This document shows, piece by piece, positions 57,420 to 64,000 of a DNA stretch of 64,000 nucleotides. Location: positions 58,386 through 122,385 of the forward strand of contig CAJUTL010000002.1 in assembly GCA_910589395.1 (NCBI GenBank), given 5' to 3'. The notes under the pieces were generated by a model. The model had not been told where the DNA came from. It saw nothing but the letters and a program-made list of their open reading frames with translations, and made no database searches. Source of the DNA: an uncultured Oscillospiraceae bacterium (GTDB lineage: Bacteria; Bacillota_A; Clostridia; Oscillospirales; Acutalibacteraceae). A program made the position numbers and the translations under genes. Position 1 is the first letter of the stretch. Each line of letters opens with the position of its first letter.

Positions 57420-57625
57420 AAGTGCGGTAAATTGGAATTTGGCATGTTAGTTGTTAGTTGTGAGTAATTAGTTGTTAGAGAGGTTCGGGCCTTTTCTAAC
57501 GACTAACGACTAACAACTAGTTTGCTAACCTGTTATCGCATCACAATTCCCGCTCTTTCTTTCCGTGCGCTGCGCGGCAGCGCCGCCGTTGTCTGGCATC
57601 TGGTATCCGGAATCCGGCATCTGCC
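57420..57625. repeat. Composite repeat module (without palindrome A)
   Basis: GGTAAATTGGAATTTGGCA, TTAGTTGTTAG words in both orientations (57440-57535), then GCTGCGCGGCAGCGCCGCC and CATCTGGTATCCGGAATCC, related to 241-330. No gene in the gap 57380-57735. Confidence 0.7.
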
Positions 57626-57668
57626 CTTTAGTATAGCAATATATTGTGTAATTTTCAAGCCCGGCCTC

Positions 57669-57697
57669 TTGACCTTTCGGTGTTTTTGCACTATGAT
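57669..57697 (+). promoter_or_regulatory. Promoter of the sugar isomerase gene
   Basis: TTGACC (57669-57674) and TATGAT (57692-57697), 17 bp apart, about 39 bases before the ATG. Confidence 0.78.
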
Positions 57698-57735
57698 AAA
57701 GTTGTCAGTTACTTTTCAGTTTGGAGGAGTTTCTT

Positions 57736-58557
57736 ATGAAAACTTTGCCCGTTGCAGTACAGGTTTATTCCGTTCGTGACGACGCGGAAAAAGATTTTCG
57801 CGGCACTATGAAAAAGATCAAGGAAATCGGCTATGATGGCGTGGAGCTTGCCGGACTTTACGGGCTGGCCCCCAGTGAGATCAAGGCTGCTATCGAGGAG
57901 GCCGGTTTGGCGGCTGTTTCCGCCCACGTTCCTTTCCAGGAGTTGGTGGCCGATATGGAGGGCACCATTCAGAAGTATGTGGAGATCGGCGTGAAGTACA
58001 TTGCCATTCCTTATCTGATGGAAGAGGACCGTCCCGGCACTCCCAAGTTTGAGGGGAATGTAAAGCTGTTTGAAGAGATCGGCAAGGCCTGCAAGACCCA
58101 CGGTATTCAGACTCTGTATCACAACCACGATTTTGAGTTTGTGAAAATGCCCGATGGCCGCTATGCTCTGGATTACATTTACGATACCATTCCCGCCGAC
58201 CTGCTGCAGACCGAGATCGATACCTGCTGGGTCAACGTGGCCGGGGAGGACCCCGCCGCCTATGTCCGCAAGTATACGGGCCGCGCGCCGGTGGTTCATC
58301 TGAAGGATTTCCACAAGGAGGGCAAGCCCGCCAACATGTATCAGCTCATCGGCACCGATGTGGAGGAGCAGGAGAGCCACGGCACCTTTGAGTTCCGCCC
58401 GGTAGGCCACGGCGACCAGCATTTCCCCTCCATTCTGGAGGCTTCCGTGGAAGCGGGCGCCCAGTGGGTGGTGGTGGAGCAGGATCAGTCCATCGGCCGC
58501 ACCCCCATGGAGGCCATCACCCTGAGCCGCCAGTACCTGAAGGAGCAGGGCTGGTAA
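57736..58557 (+). CDS. Sugar phosphate isomerase/epimerase (TIM barrel)
   Basis: 273 aa. AP-endonuclease-2-like barrel: VQVYSVRDDAEKDFRGTMKKIKEIGYDGVELAG, TLYHNHDFEF (metal His), EIDTCWVNVAGEDP (metal Asp) and VVHLKDFHKEGK (His/Asp), with VVEQDQS for the last Glu. Typical of the clostridial inosose-isomerase/sugar-epimerase group with unknown substrate. The ATG at 57736 follows GGAGGAG. Own promoter and terminator, so a single-gene unit. Confidence 0.87.
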   Translation: MKTLPVAVQVYSVRDDAEKDFRGTMKKIKEIGYDGVELAGLYGLAPSEIKAAIEEAGLAAVSAHVPFQELVADMEGTIQKYVEIGVKYIAIPYLMEEDRPGTPKFEGNVKLFEEIGKACKTHGIQTLYHNHDFEFVKMPDGRYALDYIYDTIPADLLQTEIDTCWVNVAGEDPAAYVRKYTGRAPVVHLKDFHKEGKPANMYQLIGTDVEEQESHGTFEFRPVGHGDQHFPSILEASVEAGAQWVVVEQDQSIGRTPMEAITLSRQYLKEQGW

Positions 58558-58610
58558 CAGGGCAGTTGTTAGTAGTTAGAGGTTAGTTGTTAGTTTTTAA
58601 GGACTTTGAA

Positions 58611-58646
58611 AGGGCCCGCCGCAGTTTTTCCGCGGCGGGCCCTTTT
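58611..58646 (+). terminator. Intrinsic terminator of the isomerase gene
   Basis: AGGGCCCGCCGC and GCGGCGGGCCCT with TTTTT, a 12-bp GC-rich stem. Confidence 0.9.
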
Positions 58647-58659
58647 TAGCTGCCGGAGG

Positions 58660-59030
58660 GAGGCATAAGCAATGAGAAATGAGCAATTAGCAATTAGAAA
58701 TGAAGGGCAAAACCATGAATTGTGACGTGATAAGTTATAGTTTAGCGAACTAGTCGTTAGCTGTTAGTTGTTAGAGAAGAACAAGCCCTCTCTTTTGTCA
58801 TTACTGAGGAAAAGAAGCTTCGCTTCTTTACGAAGAATCTCGCTCTTGATCCCTTGGTAAAAGGTCAAAAGACGAGATCCTTCACTTCGTTCAGGATGAC
58901 AGAAAAGGGGCCATTTCCTTTTCTAACAACTAACTACTCATGACTAACAACTGACATGCTAAATTCCAATTTATCGTACTATGCCTTTAAAATTGCTCAC
59001 TACTCATTCTTCATTGCTCATTGCATGTGT
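58660..59030. repeat. Composite repeat module
   Basis: C motif (58668-58712), TATAGTTTAGCGAACTAG and TTAGTTGTTAG words (58738-58776), an A palindrome (about 58797-58902, left end TTGTCATTACTGAGG, right end TTCAGGATGACAG), inverted words (58920-58962), AATTCCAATTTATCG, and an inverted C motif (58990-59028). It fills most of the gap 58558-59109; no gene. Confidence 0.8.
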
Positions 59031-59066
59031 CTGCCGCCTGACCTTCGGCGCCAAAAACAAAAGCAA

Positions 59067-59111
59067 AGCCGGAGCTGTTGTAAAATGGATCATTTTACAA
59101 CAGCTCCGGCT
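59067..59111 (-). terminator. Long perfect terminator stem
   Basis: AGCCGGAGCTGTTGTAAAATG pairs perfectly with its complement over 21 bp around a 3-nt loop; the minus-strand downstream sequence is TTGCTTTTGTTTTTGG. It overlaps the stop of the gene at 59110 by two bases. Confidence 0.9.
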
Positions 59112-59391
59112 ATTTGCCTTGTTTTTTTCGCTCCTCCAGCAGGATACGGCGAATGGTTTTTTCCGCCAGGAAATAGGCTTCCGCCAGGGCGGCGACCTCT
59201 TTTCCGGCCTGTGCCTCCAGAAAAATCGAACGGTTGCGGGCTGCGGTCTCCCTTTTGCTGTGGGTTCGCTCTCCCCAGGCCAGGCGGTTTCCCTGTTTGC
59301 GGGGAATGTAAAGGTATGCCCCGTCAATATACTGCTGCAGCTCGTTTAAGAGCTGCTGGGGCAGAATATCCTGGGCGCGTGCATAGCGCAT
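59110..59391 (-). CDS. CD3324-like small helix-turn-helix protein
   Basis: 93 aa. MRYARAQDILPQQLLNELQQYIDGAYLYIPRK.GNRLAWGE, then a C-terminal HTH-like part (AALAEAYFLAEKTIRRILLEERK). This pattern belongs to the CD3324/Mor-like family of short clostridial proteins, presumed DNA-binding. The ATG at 59391 follows AGGAGGAGC by 5 nt. The leader contains an inverted repeat (59444-59495). Confidence 0.75.
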   Translation of the reverse strand: MRYARAQDILPQQLLNELQQYIDGAYLYIPRKQGNRLAWGERTHSKRETAARNRSIFLEAQAGKEVAALAEAYFLAEKTIRRILLEERKKQGK

Positions 59392-59443
59392 ATTGCTCCT
59401 CCTAAATTTCGGGAAATGAAAGATCCCCCTTACTTTTAAGATG

Positions 59444-59495
59444 AGCAAAGGCTATCGCGTTATCATTTTTATGGTCTTGTGCAATAGCCTTTGCT
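59444..59495. other. 12-bp inverted repeat in the leader of the CD3324-like gene
   Basis: AGCAAAGGCTAT (59444-59455) and ATAGCCTTTGCT (59484-59495) are perfect complements around 28 nt. No U-tract follows on either strand, so it is not an obvious terminator. Confidence 0.6.
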
Positions 59496-59669
59496 ATGCA
59501 CGCTGTACGTCTTGGGTCATACCCTGGTTCCCCCCCTTTTTTCTCCGCGTTTTTGCCATTTCATGCTTCAGTATAGCAGATTTCCCCGGGGTTTTCCAGC
59601 GCGGATATGATTCTGTAGAAACTTTGCTCCCCGCAAAGGCGCGGCTTCAATTCTGCTTTGAGATGTAGC

Positions 59670-59699
59670 TTGTAAAATGCCCTTCAGACTGAGTATACT
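59670..59699 (+). promoter_or_regulatory. Promoter of rpmB
   Basis: TTGTAA (59670-59675) and TATACT (59694-59699), 18 bp apart, about 60 bases before the start codon. Confidence 0.6.
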
Positions 59700-59759
59700 G
59701 AAGCACAGAGAAAGAGCCCTCCGCTGTTTTTGCCAAACCAGGAAAAGGAGGGGAGTTCC

Positions 59760-59951
59760 TTGCGCTGTGAGCTTTGTGGAAAAACCACGGTTTTCGGAAA
59801 TAAGGTGGCCCACGACAGAATGTATATCAACGGCAGAAAGCCCAGAAAGATCAAGCCCAATCTGCATACCATGCACATCGATACGCCGGTGGGCAGGAAA
59901 AAGCTTACCGTATGCACCCGCTGCATGAGAACCCTGCGCAAGCAGGGGTAG
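59760..59951 (+). CDS. rpmB: Ribosomal protein bL28
   Basis: 63 aa from TTG at 59760 (AAGGAGGGG 6 nt upstream). CELCGKTTVFGNKVAHDR and CTRCMRTLRKQG give the two CxxC pairs of the zinc-binding bL28 form; the middle NGRKPRKIKPNLHTM is typical. Part of the large subunit near the exit site. The frame is open to 59730 but without RBS. Monocistronic. Confidence 0.93.
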   Translation: MRCELCGKTTVFGNKVAHDRMYINGRKPRKIKPNLHTMHIDTPVGRKKLTVCTRCMRTLRKQG

Positions 59952-59957
59952 GGAAAA

Positions 59958-60002
59958 AGCAGGGGCCAGCTGCAAAATTTTGCAGCTGGCCCCTGCTTTT
60001 TT
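59958..60002 (+). terminator. Intrinsic terminator of rpmB
   Basis: AGCAGGGGCCAGCTGCAAAA and its exact complement form a 20-bp spacerless inverted repeat, then TTTTT. Confidence 0.92.
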
Positions 60003-60218
60003 AGTTGTTAGTTGTTAGATAGAGAAGAGTCTGCCCTTTCTAATGACTCATTACTGACAACTAACAACGAAAGAGCGAGATCCTTCACCGGGAAAGCAAG
60101 GTTCTCCTTGCTTTTTGTTCAGAATGACAGACGGGGAATAAGTACCCTCCCGCCGGTCGGGCTGGAAACTGCCCTCCTGTACCAAGAGGGTTCCCGAGTG
60201 GCTGCGGCGCCTCGCTGC
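60003..60218 (+). repeat. Composite repeat module, shortened
   Basis: TTAGTTGTTAG words (60003-60068), a half A palindrome (GAGATCCTTCACCGGGAAAG..CAGAATGACAG, about 60073-60131) and a diverged B motif (60148-60218: CCGGTCGGGCTGGAAAC, TACCAAGAGGGTTCCCGAGTG, GCGGCGCCTCGC) which touches the citrate synthase stop. Confidence 0.7.
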
Positions 60219-61586
60219 TCATTGCATTGCTGTCTTGTCCTTGCCATCGATTTCCCGATGCTCCTGCACCGCCTTGTAGGCCGGACGAATGATCTTGCCG
60301 CCGCCTACCAGCTCTTCAATGCGGTGGGCGGACCAGCCCGCGATTCGGGAAATGGCGAAAATGGGCGTGTACAGCTCCATGGGCAGATCCAGCATGCTGT
60401 AGATGAAGCCGCTGTAAAAATCCACGTTAGCGGAAACGCCCTTGTAAATTTTTCTTTCCGCTGTGATCAGCTGTACCGCCAGCCGCTCCACGCTGGAATA
60501 AAGCCGGAATTCATCGGTTCGGCCCTTTTCCTGGGAAAGCCCCTCTACAAACCTGGCCATGATTTTCGCGCGGGGATCGGAAACGGAATAAACGGCGTGT
60601 CCCATACCGTAAATCAGACCGGCCTTGTCAAAGGTCTCTTTGTGCAGCAGCTTTTTCAGATAAGCTGAGATCTCCTCATCGTCGTTCCAATCCTTTACAT
60701 GGGTTTTGATATCCTCAAACATCTTTACCACCTTGATATTGGCGCCGCCGTGCTTCGGGCCCTTCAGGGAGCCCAGGGCCGCGGCGATAGCGGAGTAGGT
60801 GTCCGTGCCGGAGGAGGTCACCACATGGGTGGTAAAGGTGGAGTTGTTGCCGCCGCCGTGGTCGGCATGAAGGATCAGCGCGATATCCAGTACCTTGGCT
60901 TCCAGCTCTGTATATTTACAGTCCGGGCGCAGAATGCGCAGAATATTTTCTGCCGTGGAAAGGGCGGGATCCGGCTGATGGATAAACAGGCTCTGCCCGT
61001 CGTGGTAGTGGCGGTAGGCCTGATAGCCGTATACGGAAAGCAAAGGGAACAGGGCGATCAGCTGAATACTTTGGCGAAGCACGTTGGGTACGGAAATATC
61101 TTCGGCGGCTTCATCATAAGAATAGAGAGTGAGAACGCTGCGGGCCAGGGTGTTCATCATATCCCCACTGGGGGCCTTCATGATGATATCCCGCACAAAG
61201 CTTGTGGGCAGCGTGCGGTAAAACGCCAGCAGCTCACAGAATTCCTGAAGCTGTTCCCTGGTAGGAAGGCTGCCGAACAGCAATAAGTAGGCAGTGCGTT
61301 CATAGCCGAAATTATCGCCTTTAGGCAGGCAGCGAATGATCTCCTCCACGCTGTAGCCCCGATAATAAAGCTCACCCTCACAAGGGACGCTTTGGCCGTT
61401 TACCGTTTTGCTGGAAATGATCTCGGAAATTTTCGTAAGCCCCGTGAGGACGCCCTTTCCGTTTAAGTCCCGCAGACCCCGTTTGACATCGTATTGGGTG
61501 TAAAGCGCGGGATCGATCTGGCTGCTTTGTACGCACAGGTCGGCAAGCTTTCGGACCTCCGGCTTGATCTCTGAATAAATAGACAT
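60219..61586 (-). CDS. gltA: Citrate synthase
   Basis: 455 aa. Catalytic His in LHADHGGGNNSTF, second His in YGMGHAVYSVSDPR and catalytic Asp in NVDFYSGF are present; GPKHGGAN is canonical. The N-terminal 60 residues before the conserved start (YRGYSVEEI) are typical of the clostridial form. Condenses acetyl-CoA and oxaloacetate, probably for glutamate synthesis in a fermenter. RBS AAAGGAG. The stop overlaps the end of the B repeat. Confidence 0.96.
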   Translation of the reverse strand: MSIYSEIKPEVRKLADLCVQSSQIDPALYTQYDVKRGLRDLNGKGVLTGLTKISEIISSKTVNGQSVPCEGELYYRGYSVEEIIRCLPKGDNFGYERTAYLLLFGSLPTREQLQEFCELLAFYRTLPTSFVRDIIMKAPSGDMMNTLARSVLTLYSYDEAAEDISVPNVLRQSIQLIALFPLLSVYGYQAYRHYHDGQSLFIHQPDPALSTAENILRILRPDCKYTELEAKVLDIALILHADHGGGNNSTFTTHVVTSSGTDTYSAIAAALGSLKGPKHGGANIKVVKMFEDIKTHVKDWNDDEEISAYLKKLLHKETFDKAGLIYGMGHAVYSVSDPRAKIMARFVEGLSQEKGRTDEFRLYSSVERLAVQLITAERKIYKGVSANVDFYSGFIYSMLDLPMELYTPIFAISRIAGWSAHRIEELVGGGKIIRPAYKAVQEHREIDGKDKTAMQ

Positions 61587-61787
61587 AGAAAAACTCCTTT
61601 CTTACGATATTACATCTGATTTTTCCTACTATAAAAAATTGCCGGCGCCTCCCCTTTGTCAATCAAAGCTAAAACCGGCAAATGTATAAATATCCATCTT
61701 ATTATAGCAAAATACCTGAGGCCACTGCAAGAGAGAATTTGTAAACTTTTTTTACAGTGCCGCAGAGCATTGGAAAGGAACCGATCC

Positions 61788-62900
61788 ATGAGAAGAAAAA
61801 AATCCTGGGTTCATCTCTTAAAAAATGGCGCGGCCTTTGGCTGCCTTGCTCTTTGTCTGTGGTGTGCAGGCTCCGCCGTGCAAAGCTGGGCCGCCGCAGA
61901 GGGAACGGACGCTTTGTTTTTTGCGGCGGGAATGCGGGCGGAAGCCGCTTCTTCGCCGGAAAGCAAGGAGCCCGAAGTTCCCGGAATTTCCAGCCTGGAG
62001 CAGACAAGGCTTTCGGAGCAAGGAGAGGAAACGCTGTTTCTTGCCGATGACGGCATTGTACCTGTTTTCGGAGACGAGCTGCCCGGAGCTACCGCCACTC
62101 CCGACCCGGAAAGGGCCAGCGCCCCGGTGGAGGAGATCGAGCTGGACGGCGGTACGCAGATCAGTAATTTCTTTGTGCGGGATACCACAGATTCCGGTAC
62201 CGATCTGAACGCGGAACTTTTGGAGGCCCCGGCGGTACAGCTGAAAGGAGACGGCAGCGTAGAGGTGCTGATCTACCACACTCATACCTCGGAATCCTAT
62301 TCCAAAAATTATACGGGCTTTTATTATACGGATATGGAAACCCGCACACAAAATCAGGAAATGAGCGTGGTAGCGGCGGGAGAGGCGCTGAAAAAGGAGC
62401 TGGAAGCCCATGGCTACGGCGTGGTGCACGATACCACCATCAACGACACGCTCTTTAACGGTTCCTATTCCCGCTCCTGGGAGGTGATCCAGAAAAATCT
62501 GGAGGAACACCCGGGAATTCAGGTGACCATTGATCTGCACCGGGATTCCATGACCACTCAGGAGGGATTAAAATATAAGCCCACCACGGTAATAAACGGC
62601 AGAAAGGCGGCGCAGATCATGCTTTTGGCAGGGTGCAACGCCAATGACGATTGGGATGATTTTCCCAACTGGCGGGATAATCTGCACTTGATCCTGCGGG
62701 TGCAGCAAAAGGCGGCGGAGCTGTACCCCGCCTTGACCCGGCCCCTGGATTTTTCAGACAGCAAATACAATATGAACGCCACAAAAGGCTCTATGCTGGT
62801 GGAGGTAGGCACCGAGGTAAACACGGTTTCCGAAGCCCAATATTCCGGTAAGCTGCTGGGGGAGATCCTGGCGGAAACCTTTGACGGACTGCAACAATAA
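61788..62900 (+). CDS. spoIIP: Stage II sporulation protein P
   Basis: 370 aa. Signal/anchor helix (about 10-35), a low-complexity stretch, and the amidase/endopeptidase domain from about 160: VEVLIYHTHTSESYS, VTIDLHRDSM, VEVGTEVNTVSEA carry the conserved His, His and Glu. SpoIIP removes stem peptides and cuts glycan with SpoIID and SpoIIM during engulfment. The ATG at 61788 follows GGAAAGGA by 8 nt. Followed by two small membrane-protein genes. Confidence 0.95.
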   Translation: MRRKKSWVHLLKNGAAFGCLALCLWCAGSAVQSWAAAEGTDALFFAAGMRAEAASSPESKEPEVPGISSLEQTRLSEQGEETLFLADDGIVPVFGDELPGATATPDPERASAPVEEIELDGGTQISNFFVRDTTDSGTDLNAELLEAPAVQLKGDGSVEVLIYHTHTSESYSKNYTGFYYTDMETRTQNQEMSVVAAGEALKKELEAHGYGVVHDTTINDTLFNGSYSRSWEVIQKNLEEHPGIQVTIDLHRDSMTTQEGLKYKPTTVINGRKAAQIMLLAGCNANDDWDDFPNWRDNLHLILRVQQKAAELYPALTRPLDFSDSKYNMNATKGSMLVEVGTEVNTVSEAQYSGKLLGEILAETFDGLQQ

Positions 62901-62964
62901 GGCGAAGGCGCCGGGAACCTGTTTCAAAATTTCAAAAAGAATAAAGACTTGTTCCAATAGAACG

Positions 62965-63003
62965 CACAGCTTTCCGGAGAATTTTACGGGGAGCTGTGTT
63001 TTG
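62965..63003 (+). terminator. Intrinsic terminator of spoIIP
   Basis: CACAGCT and AGCTGTG with an inner CCG/CGG pair set, followed by TTTTGTTC. Confidence 0.75.
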
Positions 63004-63173
63004 TTCTCCATGAGATCCGCTGGAAAATTCGCCCTCGCCAAGTGAAGCTGCAAGTTCTAAAAGAAATTTTTGCCACGCTCAATAAAAAAGAAGGATAGGG
63101 GAATTCTAATTTCTGTGTTTAGAGCTTGATCCGTAAAAAAGCCGGAAGCTTGAAAAGCAGAGAGGAAGTTCCT

Positions 63174-63443
63174 ATGAAAAAGAAAAGCAGACAGCCCTTT
63201 TTATATTCTTTGGGATTTTCGCTGTTTCTTTTGCTTACCGTGGCCGGCTTGCTCACTGTGGACTACCAGGGCAGGCGGCTGAGCTTTGGGGACAGTGATC
63301 TTCCCTTTGAGAAGCAGGACTTGCCCGGCGGGAAAACAGAGCTGCAAATCAAGCTTCTGGGCTTGGAAAAGCGAGTGAATATTACCGAAATCGACAAATT
63401 TTATAATTTTCTTCTGGATTTTAGTTGTATTCCCCACAACTAG
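63174..63443 (+). CDS. Small membrane protein
   Basis: 89 aa. One N-terminal membrane helix (about 12-30: LYSLGFSLFLLLTVAGLLTV) and a short extracytoplasmic part (YQGRRLSFGDSDLPF). RBS AGAGGAAG precedes the ATG at 63174. No family recognised; it resembles short proteins found behind spoIIP in other Clostridia, which is recollection rather than something the sequence shows. Confidence 0.7.
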   Translation: MKKKSRQPFLYSLGFSLFLLLTVAGLLTVDYQGRRLSFGDSDLPFEKQDLPGGKTELQIKLLGLEKRVNITEIDKFYNFLLDFSCIPHN

Positions 63444-63453
63444 TTGTTATAAT
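63425..63453 (+). promoter_or_regulatory. Promoter of the last gene
   Basis: TTGTAT (63425-63430) and TATAAT (63448-63453), 17 bp apart, overlapping the end of the preceding gene. Confidence 0.72.
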
Positions 63454-63490
63454 ATAATTGGTATACCATATAGAGTGGGGAGGTGACTGC

Positions 63491-63844
63491 GTGAAGATCA
63501 GAGATACACGCCTTTGGGCGGTGTTTATCGCCATTGCTTTTTTATTGCTTTGGTGCGCCAGCATCGGCGTGACCTGTGCTGTTCCCGCGCAGGAGCCTTT
63601 AGCGGAGCCTATACAGGCCTCTCCCGTTCCGGAAATTCGGTTGATTGGAGTTTTAGGCTGGGGTTTAGTCGGGCTGGGATTTTTAGGTGTGGTTTTGGCG
63701 GTGGCCTTAAGCAGCAGGCCTAAACGGCGCAGAAAAGCGGTGCGCACCGTCAGCACCCCGAAGCAGCCCTATCGGGTCACGCGGTCTGTTTATACCCCTG
63801 TATCCCCTCGCCGCTATCACCGGAATATTGAAGTGAGAAGATAG
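63491..63844 (+). CDS. Small membrane protein with basic tail
   Basis: 117 aa from GTG at 63491 (GGGGAGGTGA 5 nt upstream). Two membrane helices (about 8-28 and 50-72) joined by an extracytoplasmic Pro-rich loop, then a strongly basic cytoplasmic tail (RPKRRRKAVRTVS..RRYHRNIEVRR). Unknown function. Confidence 0.68.
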   Translation: MKIRDTRLWAVFIAIAFLLLWCASIGVTCAVPAQEPLAEPIQASPVPEIRLIGVLGWGLVGLGFLGVVLAVALSSRPKRRRKAVRTVSTPKQPYRVTRSVYTPVSPRRYHRNIEVRR

Positions 63845-63869
63845 ACGGTTGTTGTGAGAGACGGGCGGC

Positions 63870-64000
63870 AGAGGATAATCAGGAATGAGGAATTAGCAAT
63901 TAAGGGCGAAAAAAGACATAGTATGCTAAATTGGAATTTGGCGAACTTACGAATAGCACTAACCCCTTGCCTCCCCTGAATAGGGGAAGAAGGTTGCTTT
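63870..64000. repeat. Start of another composite repeat module
   Basis: CAGGAATGAGGAATTAGCAA (C motif) and TGCTAAATTGGAATTTGGCGAA; the window ends inside it. No gene. Confidence 0.6.

Overview
The window looks like chromosomal DNA of an anaerobic, spore-forming, low-oxygen Firmicute of the class Clostridia, most likely a gut member of the Oscillospirales/Ruminococcaceae. The reasons are: sporulation genes (spoIIP, spoVAC); a sodium-pumping oxaloacetate decarboxylase; a clostridial 2[4Fe-4S] ferredoxin; several S-layer-homology (SLH) proteins whose repeats carry CTRAQ and FLWRAAG motifs; the darA-holB-ricT block; strong AGGAGG ribosome binding sites; and a wish for G/C at third codon positions. 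No plasmid, phage or CRISPR system is evident. The only clear mobile-element trace is an integrase stub beside a tRNA-Arg gene. The species assignment is inference.

Layout. 0.4-6.2 kb: TM2 protein, XRE regulator, luxS, and the four-gene Na+-decarboxylase operon (oadG, biotin carrier, oadB, oadA). 6.3-7.2 kb: a 366-bp tandem repeat built of palindromes. 7.3-13.7 kb: a leftward cell-envelope block (undecaprenyl-phosphate sugar transferase, TagA-type glycosyltransferase, UDP-GlcNAc 2-epimerase, LTA-synthase-like enzyme, GNAT). 14.2-16.5 kb: polar amino-acid ABC transporter. 16.8-20.7 kb: spoVAC, then a beta-mannan disaccharide pathway (cellobiose 2-epimerase, GH130 mannosylglucose phosphorylase, TIM-barrel isomerase). 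21-21.5 kb: integrase remnant and tRNA-Arg. 21.5-26.1 kb: glycogen/alpha-glucan breakdown (GH13, glycogen phosphorylase). 26.3-26.7 kb: a structured non-coding element. 26.8-30.3 kb: ZapA-like coiled-coil protein, U32 peptidase-family protein, dUTPase. 30.9-34.8 kb: membrane protein, J-domain protein, DUF5685 protein, two divergent XRE regulators and two tandem-repeat blocks. 34.9-40.1 kb: deacetylase, degenerate amidase, alanine/glycine symporter, darA, holB, ricT. 40.4-54.6 kb: four SLH surface proteins interleaved with ferredoxin, TrmN6-like and RsmI methyltransferases, MORN lipoprotein, kinase-like protein and pyruvate kinase. 54.7-57.4 kb: P-loop kinase and an unusual MurT/GatD pair. 57.7-63.8 kb: isomerase, small regulator, bL28, citrate synthase, spoIIP and two small membrane proteins.

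How the genes work together. The envelope block, the SLH proteins and MurT/GatD all concern the cell wall: the sugar transferase, TagA and epimerase could build the wall-linked polymer that SLH domains grip. OAD, pyruvate kinase and citrate synthase sit around the PEP/pyruvate/oxaloacetate node, and glgP, GH13 and the mannan genes feed sugar phosphates into it.

Most notable for follow-up: (1) a GatD homologue in which both catalytic residues appear replaced while its MurT partner is intact; (2) an unannotated minus-strand transcription unit of about 150 nt at 48.3-48.5 kb with near-consensus promoter and terminator; (3) a 320-bp structured element at 26.4 kb closed by a 26-bp helix whose only mismatches are G-U; (4) a composite intergenic repeat module occurring at about nine places, one half of which mostly lies behind the 3' ends of genes; (5) a mosaic, recombining SLH gene family; (6) the footprint of a lost integrative element at tRNA-Arg.
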